6,256 bases of DNA from Bacillota bacterium (GTDB taxonomy: Bacteria; Bacillota_I; Bacilli_A; RF39; UBA660). Each line of letters starts with the position of its first letter. Positions within the stretch are counted from its first letter, which is position 1. Position numbers and translations under genes: made by a program. The DNA lies in the NCBI GenBank assembly GCA_018381595.1, contig JAGZRP010000047.1:1-6256 (forward strand). The letters are read 5' to 3'. Positions 1 to 5,811 of the stretch are shown piece by piece. The notes below the pieces were generated by a model. It searched no databases, had not been told where the DNA came from, and saw only the letters and a program-made list of their open reading frames with translations.

Positions 1-33
1 TTATTTGTAATATGTGTTAAAACGAATTTTCTA

Positions 34-42
34 TGATATACT
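34..42 (+). promoter_or_regulatory. Probable extended -10 promoter of the SNF2 helicase gene
   Basis: TATACT at 37-42 matches the TATAAT consensus at five of six bases and is preceded by TG plus one base (34-36), the extended -10 form common in low-GC Gram-positives. The hexamer 17 bases upstream (GTGTTA, 14-19) is a poor -35, which an extended -10 can tolerate. Transcription would start near 49, almost on the ribosome binding site, leaving a leader of only about 14 bases. This is a prediction from sequence alone; only 33 bases upstream are visible. Confidence 0.4.
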
Positions 43-62
43 TAAGAATGGAGGTTGAGATT

Positions 63-3000
63 ATGAGCCGTGTTGTCAGAGTAGAAGAAATTACAAATTT
101 GGTAGGAATGGACGGCTATATTGCCTCACTTTCGTTAGATTCGAAACGATTATTTCGAACAAGTGTGATAGACTTACCTAACAAGGATAAAGAAATTATA
201 TATCACTATGATGATATTCATATGAAATTTATTGTTTCCAGAAAAATGAATATTCGAAAAAAAGAATGTTCTTGTGGTAAAGATAAATGTGGGCACATCG
301 CACTTGCCATGAAAGATATATTAGCTCATTTTGACGAGCTTATATTTGAAGAAGAACTAGATAATTTCCAGGAAATACTTTTAAAGACTTTTCAAAAGAA
401 GAAACGTGCGAAACAGGCGATCACACTTGCAGTTGAATTAACTCAAGTGGATAAAAATCCAATTGCTTATGAGCTTAATTTAAAAATAGGGGATGGGAAG
501 ATGTATTCCCTAAAAAAAGTATTAAACTCTTTTTTAACCAATTATAAAAAAGAAAATTATGAAATTTCATTTGGAAAATATTTTAATTATGATACGAATA
601 AATATTATATAAAAGAAGAAGATAAAAAAATATTGGAATTTGTAAGATTATATTTGGAACTTCAAGATAGAGGAAGTCTATATTCTTTTTTAAAAACGGC
701 ACCTACGGTTATTTTCAGAGGGGATATTTTAAAAGAATTTTTAAACATGATGGAAAAGATACCTTTTTCATTAGAAACAACCTTGCAGACATTTCCTTTG
801 ATTCAAATAGAAACGGAATTGCAAATTGATTTTGAACTAGAATATGTCAAAGATGGCTTTCAAATTTCTTTTCCTGATTTTTCCATTGAACGGGTAACCA
901 GTGATTATGAGTATTTTGTCTATCATGATCATTTGTATCATGTTGATGCCAAGATGGCGTTATTTATCAAAACGATTTTAGAAAATGAAAGACAAAAAAT
1001 TACGATTACAAAATCTCATTACAAAGATTTTGCAAATACACTTTATTTAGTGATTGTGAAATTACATCCAGATATCAAAGAAAAACTAGGAAATTTATTT
1101 TTAAATTATATTCCAACTCCTAAGTTTTATTTTGAAAAAAAAGGAAATGATGTCATTTCATTTATTAAGTTACAATATGGAAAAGAAGAAATTAACGTAC
1201 TCTCTCCGCGTAACTTTATTGAAGATACTTATATTATTCGTGACTTTGATAAAGAAGAAGAATATATGCACGAATTACAGAATATGGGGTTTGTTGCGAA
1301 TACTAAAAAAGGTATTTTTACCATTTCAGATGCTAGTAAAACCGTTTCATTTTTGAAACATGGTTTAAAGAAAATTGTAGAGAAGTATGATACTTTTGTT
1401 TCTAGCAATTTAAAAAACATTCGTATTTTACCAAAATCCAATGTTACTAATTTATTTAAAATTGGAGAAGATGGAATCATGAGTTATCAATTTCAAATAG
1501 AGGGAATTGATCAAAGTGAAATTAAAAAATTATTGTCAGAAGTCAAACATAAGAAAAAGTATTATCGTATGAAATCAGGAGATTATTTGAATTTAGAAGA
1601 CAATGAAGGGTTAGAAGCATTTTCTAAATTACAAGAGGAATTGTCTTTATCTGTTGATGATTTAGAACAAGGAAGTGTAACACTTCCAAAATATCAAAGT
1701 TTGAAACTCATGAGTTTAGAAGAAAATGAATATTATCAAATTGATGAAAGTGTTCATGAATTTTTAACGAGATTTGAAGAACTAAAAACCAAGACTTGTG
1801 AGTTTACAAAGGATGAGGAGTCTATATTAAGACCTTATCAAAAAGTTGGGGTTTCCTGGATGAAATTGATTGCAGATATGGAATTTGGAGGAATTTTAGC
1901 CGATGAGATGGGGCTTGGTAAGAGTATTCAAACCATTACTTATATTCGAAAACGTCTAGAAGAAGATAAAACAAGAAAGATGTTAATTGTGGTTCCTACC
2001 TCACTTTTATATAACTGGGAAGAAGAATTTCAAAAGTTCGGGAAAGAAATTGATATTGCACTTGTCAATGAGAGTAGGAAGCATCGAATGGATGTCTTAA
2101 ATAAAACACCACAACCTCAAGTTTATATTACTTCATATGGATTATTAAGACAGGATTTAGAAGAATATCAAAAAATCAAATTTGATACAATGTTCATTGA
2201 TGAGGCACAAAATATTAAGAATCCAAAATCAGAGACTTCCTTTGCTGTGAAGCAAGTTTTTGCAAAAGTAAAGTTCGCATTAACAGGAACACCAATTGAA
2301 AACTCAGTATTTGAACTTTGGAGTATTATGGATTTTATTATGCCAGGCTTTTTAGGGAACTTTGCGATGTTTAAAGAAGAATATGGTGCCAAGGAAGAAC
2401 CTGATGATACGAGTTATTTCAAGTTGAAGGAACAAATCACTCCATTTATCTTAAGAAGAAAGAAAAAAGATGTGTTAAAAGATTTGCCTGAAAAATTTGA
2501 AAACAAAGTTTATGTAGAATTAAATGAAGAACAAAAGAAGCGCTATCTATTAGAACTTGAGAGTGCGAAAAGAGATATCCAAACGGTTGTAGAACAAAAT
2601 GAAGTTTCTAAAAAACAATTCTTTATTTTATCTTTATTAACGAGATTGAGACAAATTTGTATTGATCCGGGTCTTGTCTTTGAAGATTATCGTGATGGAA
2701 GTAGTAAATTTGAAACCGTTCTTTCAATCTTAGAGGAAGTCATTCAAAATGAACATAAAGTATTATTGTTCTCACAGTTTCCATCTGTTTTAAAACGTTT
2801 GATTCCATTATTAACAGAAAAAAACATGAAGTATTGTTATTTAGATGGTCAGACAAAATCAGATAGGAGAATGGAACTCGTCAAAAACTTTAATGAAGAT
2901 GATACCAGTGTATTTTTAATTTCTTTGAAAGCGGGAGGAACTGGTTTAAATTTAACGAGTGCTGATGTGGTAATTCATCTAGATCCTTGGTGGAATCCAC

Positions 3001-3221
3001 AGGTTGAAAATCAGGCAACTGATAGGACACATCGTATTGGTCAGACTAAAAAAGTAGAAGTGATTAAATTAATTAGTAAAGGAACCATTGAAGAAAAAAT
3101 CGTAGAATTACAAGAAAAGAAGAAACAGTTAAGTGATATGATTATCGAAGGAGAAATGAGAGATGAGTTTGTTCTTTCAAAATTAACAAGTCACGAAATG
3201 ATAGAATTATTTGAACTTTAA
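63..3221 (+). CDS. SWIM zinc-finger / SNF2-family DEAD/DEAH-like helicase
   Basis: This is an ATP-dependent superfamily 2 DNA translocase of the bacterial SNF2 type, expected to act on DNA or protein-DNA complexes in the cytoplasm; its exact substrate is not known from sequence. The start at 63 is chosen because GGAGG (50-54) lies 8 bases upstream; in-frame ATGs at 33 and 48 are too early to use it. From that start the protein has 1052 residues, typical for SWIM-SNF2 proteins of Bacilli. Near the N-terminus is a SWIM zinc finger, CxCx4CxH (C69, C71, C76, H78). A long central region of about residues 100-580 fits the SNF2-associated domain. The helicase core follows: LRPYQ 589-593, Walker A DEMGLGKS 614-621 (K620), Walker B DEAQ 713-716, motif III TGTP 741-744, motif IV around KVLLFSQF near 900, motif V GGTGLN 958-963, and the WWNP...HRIGQ block 976-994. 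All catalytic motifs are intact and no frame break is seen. It appears monocistronic, with its own promoter and terminator. The family call is very secure; the cellular role is not. Confidence 0.95.
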   Translation: MSRVVRVEEITNLVGMDGYIASLSLDSKRLFRTSVIDLPNKDKEIIYHYDDIHMKFIVSRKMNIRKKECSCGKDKCGHIALAMKDILAHFDELIFEEELDNFQEILLKTFQKKKRAKQAITLAVELTQVDKNPIAYELNLKIGDGKMYSLKKVLNSFLTNYKKENYEISFGKYFNYDTNKYYIKEEDKKILEFVRLYLELQDRGSLYSFLKTAPTVIFRGDILKEFLNMMEKIPFSLETTLQTFPLIQIETELQIDFELEYVKDGFQISFPDFSIERVTSDYEYFVYHDHLYHVDAKMALFIKTILENERQKITITKSHYKDFANTLYLVIVKLHPDIKEKLGNLFLNYIPTPKFYFEKKGNDVISFIKLQYGKEEINVLSPRNFIEDTYIIRDFDKEEEYMHELQNMGFVANTKKGIFTISDASKTVSFLKHGLKKIVEKYDTFVSSNLKNIRILPKSNVTNLFKIGEDGIMSYQFQIEGIDQSEIKKLLSEVKHKKKYYRMKSGDYLNLEDNEGLEAFSKLQEELSLSVDDLEQGSVTLPKYQSLKLMSLEENEYYQIDESVHEFLTRFEELKTKTCEFTKDEESILRPYQKVGVSWMKLIADMEFGGILADEMGLGKSIQTITYIRKRLEEDKTRKMLIVVPTSLLYNWEEEFQKFGKEIDIALVNESRKHRMDVLNKTPQPQVYITSYGLLRQDLEEYQKIKFDTMFIDEAQNIKNPKSETSFAVKQVFAKVKFALTGTPIENSVFELWSIMDFIMPGFLGNFAMFKEEYGAKEEPDDTSYFKLKEQITPFILRRKKKDVLKDLPEKFENKVYVELNEEQKKRYLLELESAKRDIQTVVEQNEVSKKQFFILSLLTRLRQICIDPGLVFEDYRDGSSKFETVLSILEEVIQNEHKVLLFSQFPSVLKRLIPLLTEKNMKYCYLDGQTKSDRRMELVKNFNEDDTSVFLISLKAGGTGLNLTSADVVIHLDPWWNPQVENQATDRTHRIGQTKKVEVIKLISKGTIEEKIVELQEKKKQLSDMIIEGEMRDEFVLSKLTSHEMIELFEL

Positions 3222-3253
3222 TGTTAACAATCTCTTGACAGGAAAGTAGGAAA

Positions 3254-3289
3254 ATAAAAAGTTGGAAAAGATGGTTTCCAACTTTTTAT
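3254..3289 (+). terminator. Intrinsic terminator after the SNF2 helicase gene
   Basis: A perfect inverted repeat pairs 3254-3268 with 3275-3289 (15 bp, core GTTGGAAA/TTTCCAAC) around a 6-base loop AGATGG. The right arm ends in five T residues and the left arm starts with five A residues, so the structure could also stop transcription on the minus strand. It lies 32 bases past the helicase stop. Its 3' foot touches the TG of the next gene's predicted extended -10 element, so terminator and promoter are packed together. Confidence 0.75.
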
Positions 3290-3297
3290 GTTACAAT
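3289..3297 (+). promoter_or_regulatory. Probable extended -10 promoter of the yerB-like operon
   Basis: TACAAT at 3292-3297 matches TATAAT at five of six bases and is preceded by TG plus one base at 3289-3291. No good -35 is present at 16-18 bases, since that space is filled by the terminator hairpin. A start near 3304 would again fall at the ribosome binding site (AGGAG, 3304-3308). This is inference from sequence only. If it is wrong, the operon may depend on read-through from the helicase gene. Confidence 0.4.
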
Positions 3298-3316
3298 GAA
3301 TTTAGGAGATGTAAGT

Positions 3317-4360
3317 ATGGCGAAGCATAGAAGTAAAAAAAAGAAAAAAAAGATAATAATTGCTAGTGTACTTGTTGTTGTTGTGGCATGTGTTTGTGCA
3401 GGTGTTTACTTTTTACAAGGAGAACATGGTGATGCGGTTAAGAAATTAACTAACAAAATTGTTAAACCAAAGAAAACATTAAAAATATTAGATTTAGATA
3501 GTGATGAAAGACCATATGCAGTGATGATTGATAATAATGTTGGATATCGTGCACATGCAGGATTACAAGACGCATATCTCACATATGAGATTATAGTTGA
3601 GGGTGGTCTTACTCGATTAATGGCAATCTTTAAAGATAAAGATACTAGTTTAATTGGACCTGTTCGTTCATCTAGACATTATTTTCTAGATTATGCCCTT
3701 GAAAATGATGCAGTATATGCCCATTATGGATGGAGTGAGTTTGCAAAGAATGATATTTCATTATTGGGTGTTAATAATTTAAATGGAATTACCAATGCCC
3801 CAAATGGATATTGGCGCGATAAGTCAGTAAGAGCACCACATAATGTATTTACAAAAATCTCTCTTTTAAAAGAGCAAGCAGAGAAAAAGGGTTATCGTAC
3901 TACTAGTGATGACTTTGAAAATTTCTCTTATAGTGTAGATGCCCTTTCATTAGAAGGAAAAGAGGGAGTGATTCTCGCAAATACAGTGACAATTCCATAT
4001 TCTAATTATCATACAACAGGTTATACTTATGATGCTGAAAGACAAGTGTATGTAAGAAGTATGGATAATCAAGCTCATGTAGATAAAGTAACCAATGAGC
4101 AGTATTATACCAAAAATATTATTGTTGAAAAGATGAGTAATCACAATATTGATGGGTATGGAAGACAAGATATTGATGATGTTGCATCTGGTGATGGATA
4201 TTATATTACAAATGGCTATGCAATGCCAATTAAATGGTCGAAAGACTCTCGTAAAGCAAAGACTACTTATACTTATTTAGATGGCTCTAAAGTCGTATTA
4301 AACGATGGAAATACTTATGTTCAAATACAACCAATTCACGAACCTCTTACAATTAGTTAA
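3317..4360 (+). CDS. yerB: DUF3048 domain-containing protein, YerB-like, membrane-anchored
   Basis: This is a homologue of Bacillus subtilis YerB (DUF3048 family), an extracytoplasmic protein whose biochemical role is not established. The start at 3317 is set by AGGAG (3304-3308) 8 bases upstream; the earlier in-frame ATG at 3296 precedes that site and lies in the promoter. The protein has 347 residues. A highly basic N-terminus (KHRSKKKKKK) precedes one hydrophobic segment at about residues 13-33, placing the rest outside the membrane. VVAC at residues 21-24 could be read as a lipobox, as in lipoprotein YerB, but hydrophobic residues continue after the cysteine, so an uncleaved signal anchor is more likely. 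Family signatures are RPYAVMIDN (65-73), EGGLTRLMAIF (95-105), GPVRSSRHYF (114-123), HYGWS (136-140) and APHNVFT (173-179). The C-terminal part, ending in a YVQIQP stretch, fits the second DUF3048 domain, so the gene appears full length. It is followed by an overlapping small gene. The family is secure; the function is unknown. Confidence 0.9.
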   Translation: MAKHRSKKKKKKIIIASVLVVVVACVCAGVYFLQGEHGDAVKKLTNKIVKPKKTLKILDLDSDERPYAVMIDNNVGYRAHAGLQDAYLTYEIIVEGGLTRLMAIFKDKDTSLIGPVRSSRHYFLDYALENDAVYAHYGWSEFAKNDISLLGVNNLNGITNAPNGYWRDKSVRAPHNVFTKISLLKEQAEKKGYRTTSDDFENFSYSVDALSLEGKEGVILANTVTIPYSNYHTTGYTYDAERQVYVRSMDNQAHVDKVTNEQYYTKNIIVEKMSNHNIDGYGRQDIDDVASGDGYYITNGYAMPIKWSKDSRKAKTTYTYLDGSKVVLNDGNTYVQIQPIHEPLTIS

Positions 4361-4545
4361 TGAAACCACTTCCAAACAATAAGAACTATGATTCATTTTC
4401 TAAAAATGAACAATTAATGATATATACTTATTTATATCGCAAAGCAAAAAAAGAAGGAAAAGAAGAGGAAAGTAACATTTATCGTGAATACGCCATTCAA
4501 ATATTATTAGAAGAAGAACAAAGGAAAAAAGAAAAATTTGCTTAA
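4360..4545 (+). CDS. Small charged hypothetical protein, coupled to yerB-like gene
   Basis: I do not recognise this 61-residue protein. Its ATG shares one base with the stop of the preceding gene (TAATG, 4358-4362). No Shine-Dalgarno sequence is visible in the 20 bases upstream, so translation probably depends on ribosomes finishing the YerB-like protein. After a short polar start (KPLPNNKNYDSF), the sequence is rich in K, E, R and Y and looks almost wholly helical, with a probable second helix from about residue 35 to the end. There is no signal peptide, membrane segment or cysteine, so it should be cytoplasmic. The codon pattern resembles the neighbours. The coupling suggests a role linked to the YerB-like protein, but this is inference. 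The short length leaves some doubt, though the precise overlap and lack of internal stops favour a real gene. Confidence 0.7.
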   Translation: MKPLPNNKNYDSFSKNEQLMIYTYLYRKAKKEGKEEESNIYREYAIQILLEEEQRKKEKFA

Positions 4546-4572
4546 ACAATAAAATTTTTCTTTTTTTATTGT
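4546..4572 (+). terminator. Weak hairpin after the yerB operon, possible terminator
   Basis: ACAATAAAA (4546-4554) pairs with TTTTATTGT (4564-4572) around a 9-base T-rich loop, starting right after the small gene's stop codon. The 9-bp stem has a single G-C pair and no clean T-run follows it, so termination may be inefficient. It is the only candidate between the operon and the next promoter. Confidence 0.35.
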
Positions 4573-4666
4573 CTTAATTATCCATTGAAAATAAAAGCGA
4601 AGATAATTTTCTTGACAAAATAGAGTCTAGTTATAGGAAAAAAATATACTCGAATTTCATATTTTA

Positions 4667-4675
4667 TGATATAAT
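4667..4675 (+). promoter_or_regulatory. Extended -10 promoter of the HD-domain gene
   Basis: TATAAT at 4670-4675 is a perfect -10 hexamer and is preceded by TG plus one base (4667-4669). The -35 region at the usual distance is poor (TACTCG, 4647-4652). Transcription would start near 4682 and give a leader of about 26 bases. A consensus-like TTGACA at 4612-4617 is too far upstream to pair with this -10. Confidence 0.6.
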
Positions 4676-4707
4676 GTAATAGTAGCTTTTTAAGAAGGGA
4701 TTAAAAG

Positions 4708-5211
4708 ATGGTAAAATATAAATCGGATTATGATTATTATAGATTAGTAGAAGATATATTAGAAAACGATGAGTTTGGGAAAATTGGGGAAATCAAACAA
4801 CATGGTATGACTCGTTTAGAGCATTCATTACGTGTTTCTTATTATTCTTATCAAATTACAAAAAAATTAGGTCTTCATTACCAGGAGACAGCACGTGCTG
4901 GATTGTTACATGATTTCTTTGAGAATTCTGTAGATACTTCCAAAAAAGGAAAAGCACAACAATTTGTGAATCATCCAAAAGAAGCAGCAGACAATGCAAA
5001 AAAATATTTTGAAATTAATGATTTAGAAGAAGATATTATCAAATGTCATATGTTTCCAAGTAATACTTTAGTTCCAAAGTATATGGAAAGTTGGGTTGTT
5101 AACTTTGTTGATAAAACAGTTGCAACTTACGAATTCGGAAAATCATTCAGTTATAAATTTAGTTACTTAACAAACTTTTATTTAATATTATTGTTAAACT
5201 TCTTAAAATAA
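4708..5211 (+). CDS. HD-domain metal-dependent phosphohydrolase family protein
   Basis: This 167-residue protein belongs to the HD superfamily of metal-dependent phosphohydrolases; the substrate cannot be told from sequence. AGAAGGGA (4693-4700) lies 7 bases before the start and supports it. The likely metal ligands are H39 (in LEHSLRV), H68-D69 (in GLLHDFF) and D135 (in FVDKTVATYE). H89 (NHPKEA) and H114 (KCHMFP) add the further conserved histidines of this small Firmicutes HD subfamily. The HD fold therefore spans roughly residues 35-140. The last 20 or so residues are hydrophobic and aromatic (FSYLTNFYLILLLNFLK), perhaps a packing helix or a membrane-associating tail. There is no signal peptide. 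The length fits stand-alone HD proteins of this group and no residue of the motif is missing. It has its own promoter and a terminator overlapping its stop, so it is probably transcribed alone. Confidence 0.88.
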   Translation: MVKYKSDYDYYRLVEDILENDEFGKIGEIKQHGMTRLEHSLRVSYYSYQITKKLGLHYQETARAGLLHDFFENSVDTSKKGKAQQFVNHPKEAADNAKKYFEINDLEEDIIKCHMFPSNTLVPKYMESWVVNFVDKTVATYEFGKSFSYKFSYLTNFYLILLLNFLK

Positions 5212-5236
5212 TGTACTTTGTGTACATTATTTTTTT
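5205..5236 (+). terminator. Intrinsic terminator overlapping the HD-gene stop codon
   Basis: AAAATAATGTAC (5205-5216) pairs perfectly with GTACATTATTTT (5222-5233) around the loop TTTGT. A run of seven T residues ends at 5236. The stop codon TAA (5209-5211) lies inside the left arm, so a terminating ribosome would cover part of the stem until it is released. It is a classic rho-independent terminator shape and separates the HD gene from the tRNA gene. Confidence 0.8.
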
Positions 5237-5263
5237 GGACTAGAAAAATAATTGAAAATGGAG

Positions 5264-5269
5264 TAGAAT
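5264..5269 (+). promoter_or_regulatory. Candidate -10 element for the tRNA gene
   Basis: TAGAAT matches the -10 consensus at five of six bases and lies 8 bases before the mature tRNA 5' end. No convincing -35 is found at the right spacing; TTGAAA at 5252-5257 is too close and TTGGAC at 5235-5240 is too far. A promoter is needed because a strong terminator lies just upstream, but its exact position is uncertain. Confidence 0.3.
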
Positions 5270-5277
5270 ATAGATAT

Positions 5278-5354
5278 GTTCCTGTAGCTCAGTAGGATAG
5301 AGCGATCGCCTCCTAAGCGATAGGCCGTTGGTTCGATTCCAATCAGGAACGCCA
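5278..5354 (+). tRNA. tRNA-Arg, anticodon CCU (reads AGG)
   Basis: A complete 77-base cloverleaf is present. The acceptor GTTCCTG (5278-5284) pairs with CAGGAAC (5344-5350). The D stem is GCTC/GAGC, with a D loop containing GG and the A20 typical of arginine tRNAs. The anticodon stem ATCGC/GCGAT (5305-5309, 5317-5321) encloses the loop CTCCTAA with anticodon CCT at 5312-5314. The T arm is GTTGG-TTCGATT-CCAAT, with one G-T pair. The discriminator is G5351, and CCA is encoded at 5352-5354. The gene stands alone between two terminators. Its 3' half is a typical attachment site for tyrosine recombinases, and an integrase remnant lies just downstream. Confidence 0.97.
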
Positions 5355-5370
5355 TTTTTGTGTTGATTGT

Positions 5371-5410
5371 ACTGGTTTAGGTGTTTATAAACTAAACCAG
5401 TTTTTATTTT
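5371..5410 (+). terminator. Intrinsic terminator of the tRNA-Arg gene
   Basis: ACTGGTTTAG (5371-5380) pairs perfectly with CTAAACCAGT (5392-5401) around an 11-base loop. It is followed by a T-rich tract (TTTT A TTTT, to 5410). It begins 16 bases after the encoded CCA and would end the tRNA transcript before the downstream mobile-element remnant. Confidence 0.8.
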
Positions 5411-5445
5411 GCTTTAGTTTTTTGTAAATGTTAGGAGGTATAGAA

Positions 5446-5811
5446 ATGCCCGTTTTTAAGATAGAAAAAAATGATAATTATACTGTTATGAGTAATTATC
5501 ATTTAAGAGATAAAAATTTATCATATAAAGCCAAAGGATTATTATCGTTTATGTTAAGTTTACCAAATAACTGGGATTATTCTCTAGCGGGTCTTTGCTC
5601 TATTAGCAAAGAAGGGGGAGTATCATGGATTATTCAAAGGTTTAAGAGGGAAAATAACAATTATATTCCTCCTAAAAATTTATTCTTGAGCAAGTATGGA
5701 GAAATAATGTTTCCAGATACTGTTTTGAGTAAATGGATGGATTTTAGAAAAAGACATCCAGAAATAAGAAATGTTTCATTACATGGATTAAGGCATAGTG
5801 CAAATGAATGA
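5446..5811 (+). pseudogene. Chimeric ORF: replication-initiator N-terminus fused to integrase fragment
   Basis: Translation can start at 5446, as AGGAGG (5433-5438) lies 7 bases upstream; an earlier in-frame ATG at 5428 lacks this spacing. Residues 1-57 resemble the N-terminus of plasmid/ICE replication initiators or phage replisome organisers, with a winged-helix start: VFKIEK, YTVMSNYHLRDKNLS, KAKGLLSFMLSLP, NNWDY, ISKEG. From about residue 58 onward the match is lost. By residues 78-118 the sequence is a tyrosine-recombinase catalytic segment: NLFLSKYGEIMFPDTVLSKW, then RHPEIRNVSLHGLRHS with the HxxR box at H113-R116. The frame stops at TGA (5809-5811) right after that box. The initiator therefore lacks everything past its first helices, and the integrase lacks its N-terminal arm, core-binding domain and first catalytic arginine. 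The joint lies around 5617-5640. A 121-residue product could be made but should be inactive. The integrase part is secure; the initiator assignment is from remembered family pattern. Confidence 0.75.
5613..5645 (+). other. Possible relic gene start (strong RBS plus six-codon ORF) at the fusion joint
   Basis: In a different frame from the fused ORF, the G-rich run AGGGGGAG (5613-5620) lies 4 bases before an ATG at 5625 that opens MDYSKV and then stops at TAA (5643-5645). This could be the original 5' end of a gene that followed the initiator, cut off by a deletion that brought the integrase segment close. It may also be chance, since short ORFs are common. Confidence 0.25.

Noticed and set aside
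1132..2392. Open frames of 74-83 codons on both strands inside the helicase gene (1132-1356 +, 1229-1480 -, 2168-2392 -).
   Set aside because: They lie wholly within a strongly supported gene, lack ribosome binding sites, and have the low-complexity composition expected of out-of-frame AT-rich sequence.
3235..3263. TTGACA at 3235-3240 as the -35 of the yerB-like promoter.
   Set aside because: At 15-19 bases downstream there are only A-rich or GTT sequences, with no -10-like hexamer, and the plausible -10 at 3292 is 51 bases away.
3950..4168. A 72-codon minus-strand frame rich in I, S and C inside the yerB-like gene.
   Set aside because: It is antisense to a conserved coding region and has no recognisable start signal or domain.
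5167..5197. Inverted repeat TTAACAA/TTGTTAA near the end of the HD gene.
   Set aside because: It is only seven AT-rich pairs around a 17-base loop inside coding sequence, easily expected by chance; the real terminator follows it.
5809..5811. TGA read as tryptophan (mycoplasma code), which would remove the integrase stop.
   Set aside because: Reading through in that frame gives no integrase motif, whereas the next frame does, so it is a frameshift; tryptophan elsewhere is encoded by TGG.
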